Below are positions 9,427 through 18,478 of a stretch of 64,000 nt of DNA, piece after piece. Each line of letters starts with the position of its first letter. The first letter of the stretch is position 1. The DNA is taken from the NCBI RefSeq assembly GCF_007859815.1, contig NZ_SJPH01000001.1, forward strand, positions 427,987 to 491,986, in the 5' to 3' direction. The stretch comes from Botrimarina hoheduenensis (GTDB lineage: Bacteria > Planctomycetota > Planctomycetia > Pirellulales > Lacipirellulaceae). The notes under the pieces were generated by a model. That model searched no databases. It saw only the letters and a list, made by a program, of their open reading frames with translations, and was not told the origin of the DNA. A program made the position numbers and the translations under genes.

Positions 9427-10490
9427 CGCTCGATCACCGGCGGCAGCAGCCGCGGGAAGTCGGCCGTTGCCGGCGCGACCGCATTCGCCACGCGGGCGGA
9501 GGATGCCGGCGGCGTGGCAGGCTCGTACTCGGACTGCGGCCGCATGAATTCGGGCACGCCCGCGTAAGTGGATTCGCTCTGTTGGGTCACCAGCTCGGTG
9601 TAGCTGGGCTCTGACTCAGCCAACTGCGGAGCGAAAGACGTCGGCAGCTTTGCAAGGGCCTGCCGAGCCGGAATCAGCGTGGCGTCTTCCGCCAGGGCTC
9701 GCTGGAACTGTTCAGCCGCTTCGGCAGGGCGTTCGGCTTTCACCAACAGCTGACCCAGGTTGTAGCTCGCGATGGCCGGGTCGTAGGACGCCTGAAGATT
9801 CGCCAGCGCCTCATCGGTCTTGCCGATTTGCACAAGGACCGTGGCGATGTTGTTGCGGTACAAAGCCTTGTCGGGGCGCAACATGATCGCTTGACGAAAC
9901 GCGTCGGCCGACGCTTCAAAGCGTCCCTGGCGTGCCAGACACAAGCCCAGGTCGTTCATCGCGGCACCGCTGCTCGGATCGCAGCCGATCGCCTGGCGAT
10001 AGTGCCGTTCGGCATCGGCCAAACGCCCAGCCCGATCCTCCAGGTGGCCAAGCCGACGATGCGGCTGAGCCGAACCAGGATGGGCCGCGGCGCACTGCGT
10101 GAGTATCTGTCGAGCCGCATCGAGCTGGCCACGGCCTTCGGCCGCTTCCGCGGCAGAGAGCATGCCTTGCAGGTCGTTCGCGCTGAGCGAACTACTGGGC
10201 GATTGCGGCACGTAAGGTAACTGAGTGGTTGCCACCGGCGTCGAGGCCGAGAAGCCGCCCGGGTACCCCTGCGACGCAAAGCTCGGTTGCGGTGCCACGA
10301 CCGCTCCCGGCACAGCCGCAGTGTCTGATCCGCCAAACCACTTCGTGAGCCATCCGAACCGACCCGGTGCCGAGGAGGCTGTTCCGGCGGCGTTTTGATT
10401 ATCGCTCGACGATTGCAGCAGCGACGCTGGAGCCGCTGTGACCGGGCCGGTCAGCGACGCGAGCAAGCCGATCGTAAGAATGATCCGCAC
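9423..10490 (-). CDS. TPR repeat protein at the end of the Tad locus (TadD-like)
   Basis: 355 aa, GTG start at 10490 with GGAGG five bases upstream. A signal peptide or short membrane segment at the N-terminus is followed by a Gln/Ser-rich stretch. About four tetratricopeptide repeats then run from residue 110 to 270 (for example LDAARQILTQCAAAHPGSAQ and AMNDLGLCLARQGRFEASAD). The C-terminal 85 residues look disordered. Tad loci usually encode a TPR lipoprotein, TadD, that helps assemble the secretin. Position and repeats fit that role, but no lipobox cysteine is visible, so the match is by architecture only. It is the last gene of the minus-strand cluster, 145 bases after the Cys-rich gene. 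Confidence 0.8.
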   Translation of the reverse strand: MRIILTIGLLASLTGPVTAAPASLLQSSSDNQNAAGTASSAPGRFGWLTKWFGGSDTAAVPGAVVAPQPSFASQGYPGGFSASTPVATTQLPYVPQSPSSSLSANDLQGMLSAAEAAEGRGQLDAARQILTQCAAAHPGSAQPHRRLGHLEDRAGRLADAERHYRQAIGCDPSSGAAMNDLGLCLARQGRFEASADAFRQAIMLRPDKALYRNNIATVLVQIGKTDEALANLQASYDPAIASYNLGQLLVKAERPAEAAEQFQRALAEDATLIPARQALAKLPTSFAPQLAESEPSYTELVTQQSESTYAGVPEFMRPQSEYEPATPPASSARVANAVAPATADFPRLLPPVIER

Positions 10491-10635
10491 GGTTCCCTCC
10501 CCTGAATGCGATAGGTCAGTCCCTGACCGTCGCTCGACAGTTACTTAGGCAGCGCCGCCGCCCGTTCCCCCCCGGGAACCTTCATTCCGCTTGAATCTCA
10601 GCTGATAATCGTGTGTCTCACTTCTCTCACAGCGT

Positions 10636-11229
10636 TCACTCGGTAGCGGGTGCGCCAGTGTTTTGCGGCAGCACGGGCGTCATCATGTTCTCGCGGTACT
10701 GCGTGTTGACGTAGTCGATCACTACCGCCGGGCGTCCGTCCGACTGGATGTGGGTATCGACGATCGTCGCAGGCTCTCCACGGAGCACCTGTTGTGCAAA
10801 TTGCTCGGTGGCGGCGATCCGCGCCTCGGTCACACCGTCGCCTATTGCGCGCTCGACAAACACTTGGCGATAGGGTGCCGGCGGTTGCGTCAGGATCCAC
10901 TGCACCCGGAGCCGTCCTGCCTGGGTCAGCTCCGTGGCATCTTCATTGAAGTGGTGGCTGCCGAGCAGGTTCTGCTTCCGCCAGCCGTTGCGGACCATGA
11001 TATCGAACGGTGCCATCGCGTTGACGCGATCGGTGTTCAGATACTGCTGCGGCCAGAGATTGTTCTCTTTGCGGCCGGTCTCGAGGTAGTCGTAGCACGA
11101 CTCGCACGGTGTGGCGTGAGGCTGCTGAGGGCAGTCGCAACAACGCGAACCGTCGTTCCAGAACGCCGTAGCGGGGCTGGCGACGAGGCAGGCCCCGGCA
11201 AAGATCAGTGTTGATGCTAGCAGTCGCAT
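10636..11229 (-). CDS. Secreted Cys-rich protein of unknown function in the Tad locus
   Basis: 197 aa. The ATG at 11229 is preceded by GGACGGAG. A clear signal peptide (cleavage near ATA-FWND) is followed by a cluster of cysteines, CCDCPQQPHATPCESCYDY, at about residues 30-48. This is suggestive of metal binding or disulfides outside the cytoplasm. The rest, including GRLRVQWILTQPPAPYRQV and ARIAATEQFAQQVLRG, has no family I recognise. It lies between tadC and the TPR gene in the same direction, so a role in pilus assembly or in the periplasmic part of the machine is an inference from position. Confidence 0.75.
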   Translation of the reverse strand: MRLLASTLIFAGACLVASPATAFWNDGSRCCDCPQQPHATPCESCYDYLETGRKENNLWPQQYLNTDRVNAMAPFDIMVRNGWRKQNLLGSHHFNEDATELTQAGRLRVQWILTQPPAPYRQVFVERAIGDGVTEARIAATEQFAQQVLRGEPATIVDTHIQSDGRPAVVIDYVNTQYRENMMTPVLPQNTGAPATE

Positions 11230-11423
11230 TCCGTGCTCCGTCCTTGGAGACTCTCACACGACGGCGAACCGGCGCGTGTATGAACGAATTCCCTCCTAGC
11301 CGATATCGACGCGGGCCGATCGCATCTGCGTTGCATCTGGTCTGCGCGGATCGATCTTCCCAGCCTGCCCAGCTTTCGCGGTGCCAGCACCACGCTGGCG
11401 CGAGCTAGCAGGTGCCGTGGGCT

Positions 11424-12395
11424 TTATTGGCCGCCGCTCATCGCGGGGAACATCTCGTTGATCATCGTGATCGCGGCGGGGCCGACGAGCACCACGAAGA
11501 TCGCGGGGAAGATGAAGATCACGAGCGGGAAGATCAGTTTCACCGCGGTTTTGGCGGCCTTCTCTTCGGCGAGCTGGCTGCGGCGTGTACGCATCGAATC
11601 GCTTTGCACCCGGAGCGCCTGCGCGACGCTCGAACCGAACTTATCCGCTTGGATCAAAATTGCCGCGAGCGCGCGGAGGTCGTCCACGCCGGTGCGGTTG
11701 CCGAGTTCCTGGAGCACGGTTCCGCGGGCCGATCCCATTTGGAGCTGCAGGTTGCACAGAGCAAACTCCTCGGCGATGACGCCGTAGGTGTTCTTCATCT
11801 CTTCGCTAACTTTGCGCATCGCTTGGTCGAGGCCCAGGCCGGCTTCGACGCACACGACCATCAGGTCCAGAGCGTCGGGCAGGCCGTAGAAAATATTGTC
11901 TTTGCGGGACTTCTGCATGAACCAGACCACCACGTCTGGCAAGAAAAACATCACACCCGCGATGGCGACCGTCATGATCGCCGCGTCTTGGGTGAGCCCT
12001 TTGCTCCAATAGGCTCCGCCGCCACCCGCGATAAAGCCGAAGCCCAGGCACAGCAGCTTGGCACCCAGGAAGATGCTCACCGCCGACTCGCTGCGGAGAC
12101 CAGCATGCTGGAGACGTTGCTTGAGCTTGCCGGCCTCTTCTTTGGTTTTAGGCTGAAGCGGGGCCGCCAGCTTAGGAGTTGCCTGCTCGATGAGCTTCGA
12201 CATCGCGTCCGACTTGCCGCCGCGTTCGCGGCGGGCGGTGGGGTCGCGGAGTTCTTCCAGCCGCTCGCTAGCGCGGTCGGAGCCCCGGCTGCCCAGCGTT
12301 TCTAGCGCAACCCACATGGCCGCCGCCACGCCCGCGAAAACCGCAAGCTTGACGAGCAGGGCGTTACTGATCAGTTCGGCCAGAAGCGGAGTCAT
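11424..12395 (-). CDS. tadC: Tad pilus inner-membrane platform protein TadC
   Basis: 323 aa with a type II secretion F domain. An N-terminal membrane anchor is followed by a charged linker, the cytoplasmic helical domain (QRLQHAGLRSESAVSIFLGA; LPDALDLMVVCVEAGLGLDQA; LRALAAILIQADKFGSSVAQ) and C-terminal membrane helices ending near MFPAMSGGQ. It pairs with TadB to form the platform on which the CpaF ATPase acts during pilin polymerisation. It follows tadB by 64 bases in the same direction. About 195 bases separate its stop from the Cys-rich gene downstream, and I see nothing clear there. Confidence 0.93.
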   Translation of the reverse strand: MTPLLAELISNALLVKLAVFAGVAAAMWVALETLGSRGSDRASERLEELRDPTARRERGGKSDAMSKLIEQATPKLAAPLQPKTKEEAGKLKQRLQHAGLRSESAVSIFLGAKLLCLGFGFIAGGGGAYWSKGLTQDAAIMTVAIAGVMFFLPDVVVWFMQKSRKDNIFYGLPDALDLMVVCVEAGLGLDQAMRKVSEEMKNTYGVIAEEFALCNLQLQMGSARGTVLQELGNRTGVDDLRALAAILIQADKFGSSVAQALRVQSDSMRTRRSQLAEEKAAKTAVKLIFPLVIFIFPAIFVVLVGPAAITMINEMFPAMSGGQ

Positions 12396-12459
12396 GACAG
12401 AGTATCGCTAGAACGCAGTAGGGGAGGGGCGACGCGCCGCACCGGGCGGCAGGGCCGTC

Positions 12460-13428
12460 TCAGATACGGATGTTGATAATCTTCTGGATAACAATGGCAC
12501 CGAGCAGCTGCATCACGATGCCACCGATCAGCATTTTCTTGCCGAGGTCGTCGGTAAACAGCAGCATCAGGTAGTCGGGGTTCATCCGGTAAACAGCAGC
12601 GAAGAGCGCCGGAGGCAGCGCCAGCAGCACGATTCCTGAAAGACGCCCCTCGCCGGTCAACGCTTGGACCTGTCCCCAGATCTTGAAGCGTTCGCGGATC
12701 AACCGGCCGATCTTGTCCAGGATTTCGGCCAAGTCACCACCCGTTTGGCGCTGCAGGATGACGGCCGTGACGAAGAACTTGAGGTCGAGGTTGGGGACGC
12801 GCTCGGTCATGTTGTTGAGCGCCTCTTCCATCGGCGTGCCTAGGTTTTGTTCCTCGAACGTGCGATTGAATTCTTTACTGATCGGCGGCGACATCTCGTG
12901 ACCGACCAGGTTCATGCCGGCCCCCAGGCTGTGACCCGCACGCAACGCGCGGGCAACCAGCTCAAGCGCCTCAGGCAGCTGTGCCGCAAACTTCTTCATG
13001 CGTCGCTTGCGCTTCATGATCAGCCACGCGAAAGGGAGGCAGATGAAGGCGACCGACGCGATCGGCGCAAACTTGATCGGCATGCCGCAAGCGGTTGGAG
13101 CCACGAAGCCAATGACCGCGGACGCCACGCAGGCCATCATGAACTGGCTAACCGAGAAAGTGACGTCCGCCTGAGCGAACATCTTCTTCAGGTTCAGGTG
13201 GTTGGCGATCGCCTGTTCAAGAGCACTCGAGCCGCGGTCCCAAGACTGCGTGACCAAGTCCGCCTGCTTCTTCTCACCATCGCGTCCCTTGTTGGCCTTG
13301 CCAGACGTGAGGGCTGACAGGCGCTGTTGGACTTCGGCTTCCTTGTCGTCACCGAAGTAGGTCAGCAACGCCACCGCTGCGGCAGTGACGCCACCGAAGA
13401 CGATCAGCGAGATGAGCAGGGGAGACAT
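12460..13428 (-). CDS. tadB: Tad pilus inner-membrane platform protein TadB
   Basis: 322 aa, with a type II secretion F domain. An N-terminal membrane helix (LLISLIVFGGVTAAAVALL) is followed by a linker and a pair of helices near residues 98-135. The conserved cytoplasmic block includes QLPEALELVARALRAGHSLG and ERVPNLDLKFFVTAVILQRQ with TGGDLAEILDKIGRLIRER. C-terminal membrane helices finish with IGGIVMQLLGAIVIQKI. It is the partner of TadC in the pilus platform and comes 127 bases after cpaF in the same direction. Confidence 0.94.
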   Translation of the reverse strand: MSPLLISLIVFGGVTAAAVALLTYFGDDKEAEVQQRLSALTSGKANKGRDGEKKQADLVTQSWDRGSSALEQAIANHLNLKKMFAQADVTFSVSQFMMACVASAVIGFVAPTACGMPIKFAPIASVAFICLPFAWLIMKRKRRMKKFAAQLPEALELVARALRAGHSLGAGMNLVGHEMSPPISKEFNRTFEEQNLGTPMEEALNNMTERVPNLDLKFFVTAVILQRQTGGDLAEILDKIGRLIRERFKIWGQVQALTGEGRLSGIVLLALPPALFAAVYRMNPDYLMLLFTDDLGKKMLIGGIVMQLLGAIVIQKIINIRI

Positions 13429-13555
13429 ATGTCACGCAGCGGGTCGAAAGGCGGGTGTCGTAAGCGTGGCCCGAGGCCGATTGGTCGTGTCTTTGGCGTT
13501 GGGCGTGGTGGGGCGGAACGGCAAGGAGCCGCGATAGTTCGCCCCTTCTCCCAAT

Positions 13556-14881
13556 TCAGTCCTCGAGCATGATGCGCTCGCGGAACGTACTAGCCGGTAA
13601 GCGGACACCTGCCTGTTCCATGCGGTCCATGAACGTGGGGCGGATGCCGGTTGAAATGAACTTGCCGATGGCGCGACCGTTTTCGTCGACGCCGGTTTGG
13701 TCCCAGCGGAAGATGTCTTGCATGACGATCGTGTCCTGCTCCATACCGAGCACTTCGGTAATGTGGGTCGTTTTACGGGGACCGCCTTGCAAGCGGTTGG
13801 CCTGCACGACAAGGTCCACGGCGCTGGCGATCTGAGTTCGCATCGCCTTGATGGGCATCTCGAAGCCGGCCATCATGATCATCGTCTCCAGACGCGAGAT
13901 CGCGTCGCGCGGCGTGTTGGCGTGACACGTCGTGAGCGATCCCTCGTGGCCCGTGTTCATCGCTTGCAGCATGTCCAGCGTTTCGCCGCCACGACACTCG
14001 CCGATGATGATTCGGTCAGGACGCATACGCAGGCAGTTCTTGACCAGATCGGTCGCGCTGATCTTGCCCTTGCCCTCAATATTCGGCGGCCGTGTCTCGA
14101 GCCGAACCACGTGATCCTGCTGCAGCTGGAGTTCGGCCGCATCCTCGATCGTGACAATACGGTCGTCGTTGCTGATGAATCCCGACAGCGTGTTGAGCAA
14201 TGTCGTCTTACCCGAGCCCGTACCGCCCGAGATGACGATGTTGAGCTTGGCCTTCATTGCTCCTTCCAGGAGCATGACCATCTCGGGCGTGAGGCTCTTG
14301 TAGTTAAGCAAGTCTTCGAGCTTCAGCGGGTTCGATCCGAAACGCCGGATCGTCACGCTCGGCCCGTCCAAAGCCAGCGGCGGGATGATCGCGTTCACAC
14401 GCGAGCCGTCCGGCAGACGGGCGTCCACCATCGGGCAAACCTCGTCCACCCGCCGACCGATCCGCGAAACGATGCGGTCGATGATCTGCATGAGGTGCTT
14501 GTTATCGCGGAAGACGACACTCGACTTGACGAGCTTGCCGCTCTTCTCCACGTAGACGTTCTTCGGTCCGTTGACCATGATTTCGCTGATCGACGGGTCT
14601 TTGAGCAAGAGCTCCATCGGACCCAGGCCGAAGGTCTCGTCGAGAACTTCTTCGACGAGCCGATCACGCTCGTTGCGGTTGAGGAACGTGTCCTCGGTAT
14701 CGCACAGGTGCTCGACGACCAACCGGATCTCGCGCCGCAGCACGTCGCCCTCGAGCTCGCCCACGCGGGAGAGGTCAAGCTTATCGACGAGCTTCGTGTG
14801 GATCCGCCGCTTGATGGTCTCGAATTCGGCTTCCTTGTCCTGCTGCGAGAGCGAAGTGGTCGGCTGAGTTAGTTTCGTCAT
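13556..14881 (-). CDS. cpaF: Tad pilus assembly ATPase CpaF/TadA
   Basis: 441 aa hexameric secretion ATPase of the VirB11/GspE class. It powers extension and, in this family, probably retraction of Flp pili. The N-terminal half carries [20 protein letters not shown] and [20 protein letters not shown]. The nucleotide site is complete, with Walker [14 protein letters not shown] near residue 219, the Asp box [13 protein letters not shown], the Walker B region [14 protein letters not shown] and the His box [14 protein letters not shown]. Its length and layout are standard for the family. A 391-codon open frame on the other strand is a coding shadow. Confidence 0.97.
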   Translation of the reverse strand: MTKLTQPTTSLSQQDKEAEFETIKRRIHTKLVDKLDLSRVGELEGDVLRREIRLVVEHLCDTEDTFLNRNERDRLVEEVLDETFGLGPMELLLKDPSISEIMVNGPKNVYVEKSGKLVKSSVVFRDNKHLMQIIDRIVSRIGRRVDEVCPMVDARLPDGSRVNAIIPPLALDGPSVTIRRFGSNPLKLEDLLNYKSLTPEMVMLLEGAMKAKLNIVISGGTGSGKTTLLNTLSGFISNDDRIVTIEDAAELQLQQDHVVRLETRPPNIEGKGKISATDLVKNCLRMRPDRIIIGECRGGETLDMLQAMNTGHEGSLTTCHANTPRDAISRLETMIMMAGFEMPIKAMRTQIASAVDLVVQANRLQGGPRKTTHITEVLGMEQDTIVMQDIFRWDQTGVDENGRAIGKFISTGIRPTFMDRMEQAGVRLPASTFRERIMLED

Positions 14882-15220
14882 GGGCGCATGAGGGGTTTGT
14901 CGTTGAGCTTCGTGCGAGCGACGCGGCAGGCGTCGGCGCAGGGGTCACGATACGACCCGAGAAAACTTAGCTCAGCCCCGGTGCGCGCAGGTGGCAAAGT
15001 CGCCACGGTAGCTGTCCACGGCAAGCGTCATAACTCGCGCAAGCCGCAGTGGCAGGCTAGCTCTCGCCGCGGAGGTGATTAACCAACGAGCGCTATTATC
15101 GAGCTGAGCTCGCTTGCGGGCTCGTTCCTTGGGCCGCAATTGGCGGCATCAGGCCATCGGCCGTGCCCCAGGGGCAGCGCACCAGAGGCTGGGGAGTGCC
15201 GCAGTAGCTTGGCTGAGATA
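14882..15220. other. Gap between tadZ and cpaF, no feature recognised
   Basis: 339 bases with no credible gene. The open frames here show no family pattern, and I see no convincing terminator or promoter. It may hold a second promoter for cpaF-tadB-tadC or simply be leader sequence of a long transcript. Confidence 0.5.
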
Positions 15221-16450
15221 TCAGCCTTCGGTGGCGGCGGGCTCTTCGGTGGCACCGGCCTTCTTGCCGAACATGCCGAGCCAGCCACGCGACTTGCCGG
15301 CGACCTCGCCAACCGGGGCCTCACCGAGCAGGTCGGCGGCCAACTGCGAGATCGATTGCGTTAGCGGTGCCTTAGGGGCATGCTCCAGCAGCGGCACACC
15401 ATTGTTGCGGACCTCGATCATCGTGCGGAAGTCATTCGGTAACTGCCAGTAGACTTCTTTGCCGAGCGTGGCTTCAGCCTTCTTCACGCTGATCGCCGAA
15501 CCCCCCTGGCCAACGCGATTCACGACGATCCGCATCTTGTTCTTGAGCTTATCGTTTCGCTCGAACGACATCATCAGCCGCACAACGTTTCGCAAGCAGG
15601 GCAGGTCAAGCTGGGTGACCATCAGCACATGATCGGCCACGTCCATAGCGAGCATGTCGAGCTTGTTGAACGACTTCGAGGTGTCGATCACCAAGTGGGT
15701 GAAAGTCGCCTTGAGCAGGCTGATGACACGCTGCAAGTCGTCGGTCGAGACCAGCTTGCTGTCTTCGAGCTGCACCGGCCGGGGAAGTAAGTACAGACCC
15801 GACTCGTGTTTGGTGAGCGAACGCTTCAGCAGTGTCAGGTCGAGGCGCGTGATATTCTGCGCGACATCGGTGAGCGTGTACTCGGGGATCGTGTCGAGAT
15901 AAACGTCGGCGTCGCCCAGGGCGAGGTCGAGGTCCAGCACAACGACGGTGTTCTTGGGATTGGCTGCCAGCTCGCAACCGAGATTCACGGCAAGGCTGGT
16001 CGAACCGACACCGCCCGTCGAGCCGGTGATGGTGATCACCTTCGAGGCCGTCGACGAACTACCCTCGGCACCAAACCGCAAACGCGAGATCCGCTGCAAA
16101 GCGGTCGCCAGATCGTCGGGCCTGACCGGTTGGGTCAGAAACTCCTTGGCACCCGCACGCATGGTCCGCAGAATGAGCGAGCCATCGGTCGAGCTGCTGG
16201 AAACAAGAATCGTGATCTTGGGATACTGCTGAACGACGCGCTCGATGAGCGCCATCGCCTCGTCCGGATTGCTGTCCATCGCAACGAAGCCCACATCGGG
16301 GTTCGTCTGGCCGAGGACATCGGCGAAGAAGGCGTACCGCGAGCACTCAGCTTCCAGCCAGACCGTATCGAGCCCCATGAGCGTCGATTTGAGCCCTTCT
16401 CGGGAGGCGTCGTTAGGATCGACGATCGCGAGTCTTAGGACGTTCGACAT
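15221..16450 (-). CDS. tadZ: Tad pilus localisation protein TadZ/CpaE (ParA/MinD-like)
   Basis: 409 aa. Residues 1-125 form a response-regulator-like domain (LRLAIVDPNDASREGLKS, ITILVSSSSTDGS, AGAKEFLTQPVRPDDL). Residues 135-370 are a MinD/ParA-like ATPase fold (TVVVLDLDLALGDADVYLD, HLVIDTSKSFNKLDMLAMD, MRIVVNRVGQGGSAISVKK). Members place the Tad machine at a cell pole or surface site. The P-loop reads TGSTGGVGSTSLAVNL at 142-157. The usual signature lysine is Thr145 and the usual P-loop lysine is Ser150, so ATP hydrolysis may be weak or absent. It sits between the secretin gene and cpaF. Confidence 0.92.
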   Translation of the reverse strand: MSNVLRLAIVDPNDASREGLKSTLMGLDTVWLEAECSRYAFFADVLGQTNPDVGFVAMDSNPDEAMALIERVVQQYPKITILVSSSSTDGSLILRTMRAGAKEFLTQPVRPDDLATALQRISRLRFGAEGSSSTASKVITITGSTGGVGSTSLAVNLGCELAANPKNTVVVLDLDLALGDADVYLDTIPEYTLTDVAQNITRLDLTLLKRSLTKHESGLYLLPRPVQLEDSKLVSTDDLQRVISLLKATFTHLVIDTSKSFNKLDMLAMDVADHVLMVTQLDLPCLRNVVRLMMSFERNDKLKNKMRIVVNRVGQGGSAISVKKAEATLGKEVYWQLPNDFRTMIEVRNNGVPLLEHAPKAPLTQSISQLAADLLGEAPVGEVAGKSRGWLGMFGKKAGATEEPAATEG

Positions 16451-16580
16451 AGTGGTCAGCTTGTCAGCGAAACGAAGGGGCTAGTCGTCGAGAGCACGTC
16501 GGCGCGATGGCGGCGCAACGCGTCTACCAGACAGTAGCTCACGCAATGAGCGCCGCGATCAAAACCTCTCGGTTGACGGT

Positions 16581-18356
16581 CTAGTCTTCGTCGTAACCGA
16601 CCGGACCGATCAAGGCGTCACCACCGGCCCAAGCGGGCATAGCGCCCTCGTACGGTCGTGTCGCCTGACGGACAAAGCCTGGCTGAGTTTGAGAGCGGAA
16701 CGGCGTGGATCCCTTTGCCGACGTATCGCCCGCCGCGGCTATCCGCGTTTTGCTGGTCGGTTGAGATCGGCTGGCACCCTGGTCGAACTGCGGTCCGCTG
16801 GGAAGTGGAACCTGCTCAGCCTCGGGCGGAGCCATCATGGGGCTCATCTGCTCGTAGCCCTGCATTGACGGCATACCTGCCTGACCACCGCTATTGATTA
16901 GCGACGGGGGCGCGGTCGAAAAGCCGCCGGCCACGCACTGCGGGCCGCAGCCCCGCTCGCCGCACGGGCTGCACGGATCTGGCGACTCGATCTTGCCGCC
17001 GATGAACAGCTCGCAGTCGGTCGGGGCCACGGTGCTCATGCCTGGGCCACAGGGCGGCACCTCGTGCGGATCCATGGCATCGACAAACTCGGGCGTGACG
17101 AGCACGAGCAACTCGACCTCTTCCACGTTGTCTTCCACGCGACGGAAGGGGATGCCCAGCAGCGGGATATCTGCCAGCAGCGGAATCCCGCGGTTTACCG
17201 AGCGGATCCGTTGCTGAATCAGGCCCGCGATCGCGAAGGTTTGGCCGGCGTTCATTTCCACCGCCGTATCGACCTGACGGACCGAGAGGGCGGGCACCTG
17301 CAAGTCGTTGATCGTGACCGCGTTTGCGAAGTCGAGGTCGCTGATCCGCGGGCGGACCTCTAGACGGATCTTGCCGTTGCCCAGCACGATCGGCAGGAAG
17401 TCGACCTGGGTGCCGAAAGGTTTGTACTCGATCGCGATCTGCCCGAGACTCTGTGGCACGAGGATCGGGATCTCACCGCCCTCGTTGAAGAGGGCAGGGC
17501 GGCCGCTGACCGCCACAATGTTCGGCTCGGCCAGGATCTTGGCGAGGTTCCGTTCGGTGAGCCAGTCAAGGAAGCCAAACAAAGAGTCCGTGCCATTGGT
17601 CACGGCGAACTCGACGGTCTGTCCGCCGCTATCGATCACCGAGGTGATGCCACCGCCAGTTGATACGTTATCGATCAATCCCGAGACGCCCGAGGCAAAA
17701 AACCCGCCGCCCTGCGAGATCGCGGCAAAGTCGGTGCCCATCTGGCGGGCTTTGGTCCGCGAGATCTCGTAGACCTTCACCTTGAGCAGCACCTGCTGAA
17801 CACCGCCTACGGCGATGTTGTTGATCACCTTGGGAGCGTAGTCCTCGGCGAGCTGACGGATCGGGTCCACGTAGTCGGGTCGGTCAATAAAGCCGGTGAG
17901 CACCAGGCTCTGGCTGTAGCGATAAACCCGCACCGACGAGTTGGGGAACTGCGTCTTGAGGGCGTGTTCGAGCTCGCGAACGTCGCCGTAGATAAAGACG
18001 TCCACCGTGTGGATCTGCCCCTCGTCGTCCCACAGGTTGACCTGCGTGACGCCCGCCTTTTTGGCCGAGACCTGGATCTGTGTGGCAGAGAGCGGCGTCA
18101 CGGCCAGCAGGTCCGGGTTGTTGACCTGCACGCGGGGGATCTTCTTCCCCAACGTCAGGATGCGACTCGTGTTGGTCGTGATCTCGAGCTTGTCGCTCGT
18201 GCCACTGATCTCGCGTACTAGCGAGTCATTGAGCGGCAACGCTTGGGCACCGGCCACGCTTGTAGCCAGCGCGACCAAGGTCGCGATAACGGCGGTGGCA
18301 GCTTGGCGAAGCGTCGGCTGAAGACGCGCGATCGCATGGTTGCTGAGGTCGTACAT
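16581..18356 (-). CDS. cpaC: Tad outer-membrane secretin CpaC/RcpA
   Basis: Forms the outer-membrane channel for the pilus. I start at the ATG at 18356, which has GGAGAG seven bases upstream, rather than the in-frame GTG at 18380. A signal peptide ends near AGA-QALP. The N-terminal pilus domain follows (ITTNTSRILTLGKKIPRVQV, VQVSAKKAGVTQVNLWD-type region), then a BON-like ring domain (YRYSQSLVLTGFIDRPDYV). The secretin core includes VEMNAGQTFAIAGLIQQ, IPLLADIPLLGIPFR and VEELLVLVTP-like sequence. After the core there is an unusual tail of about 150 residues. It holds a Cys cluster (PDPCSPCGERGCGPQC) and a Pro/Gln-rich stretch, possibly exposed or periplasmic. Confidence 0.95.
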   Translation of the reverse strand: MYDLSNHAIARLQPTLRQAATAVIATLVALATSVAGAQALPLNDSLVREISGTSDKLEITTNTSRILTLGKKIPRVQVNNPDLLAVTPLSATQIQVSAKKAGVTQVNLWDDEGQIHTVDVFIYGDVRELEHALKTQFPNSSVRVYRYSQSLVLTGFIDRPDYVDPIRQLAEDYAPKVINNIAVGGVQQVLLKVKVYEISRTKARQMGTDFAAISQGGGFFASGVSGLIDNVSTGGGITSVIDSGGQTVEFAVTNGTDSLFGFLDWLTERNLAKILAEPNIVAVSGRPALFNEGGEIPILVPQSLGQIAIEYKPFGTQVDFLPIVLGNGKIRLEVRPRISDLDFANAVTINDLQVPALSVRQVDTAVEMNAGQTFAIAGLIQQRIRSVNRGIPLLADIPLLGIPFRRVEDNVEEVELLVLVTPEFVDAMDPHEVPPCGPGMSTVAPTDCELFIGGKIESPDPCSPCGERGCGPQCVAGGFSTAPPSLINSGGQAGMPSMQGYEQMSPMMAPPEAEQVPLPSGPQFDQGASRSQPTSKTRIAAAGDTSAKGSTPFRSQTQPGFVRQATRPYEGAMPAWAGGDALIGPVGYDED

Positions 18357-18478
18357 CCTTGTACTCTCCGTTGCGGGCACCGATCCCTGGCGCCCCGACG
18401 CCCCGGCTTGTGCCGCGGCGTGTCCCCCCGTTTTAGTAACAGCCAGACCGCCAACGGCGGTCCGCCCCCCTCGGTCTC

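Noticed and set aside
11412-12305. 297-codon plus-strand frame opposite tadC
   Set aside because: Shadow of tadC, with low-complexity charged sequence and no start signals.
13697-14872. 391-codon plus-strand frame opposite cpaF
   Set aside because: Shadow of cpaF. Composition is Arg/Asp/His-rich with no family pattern.
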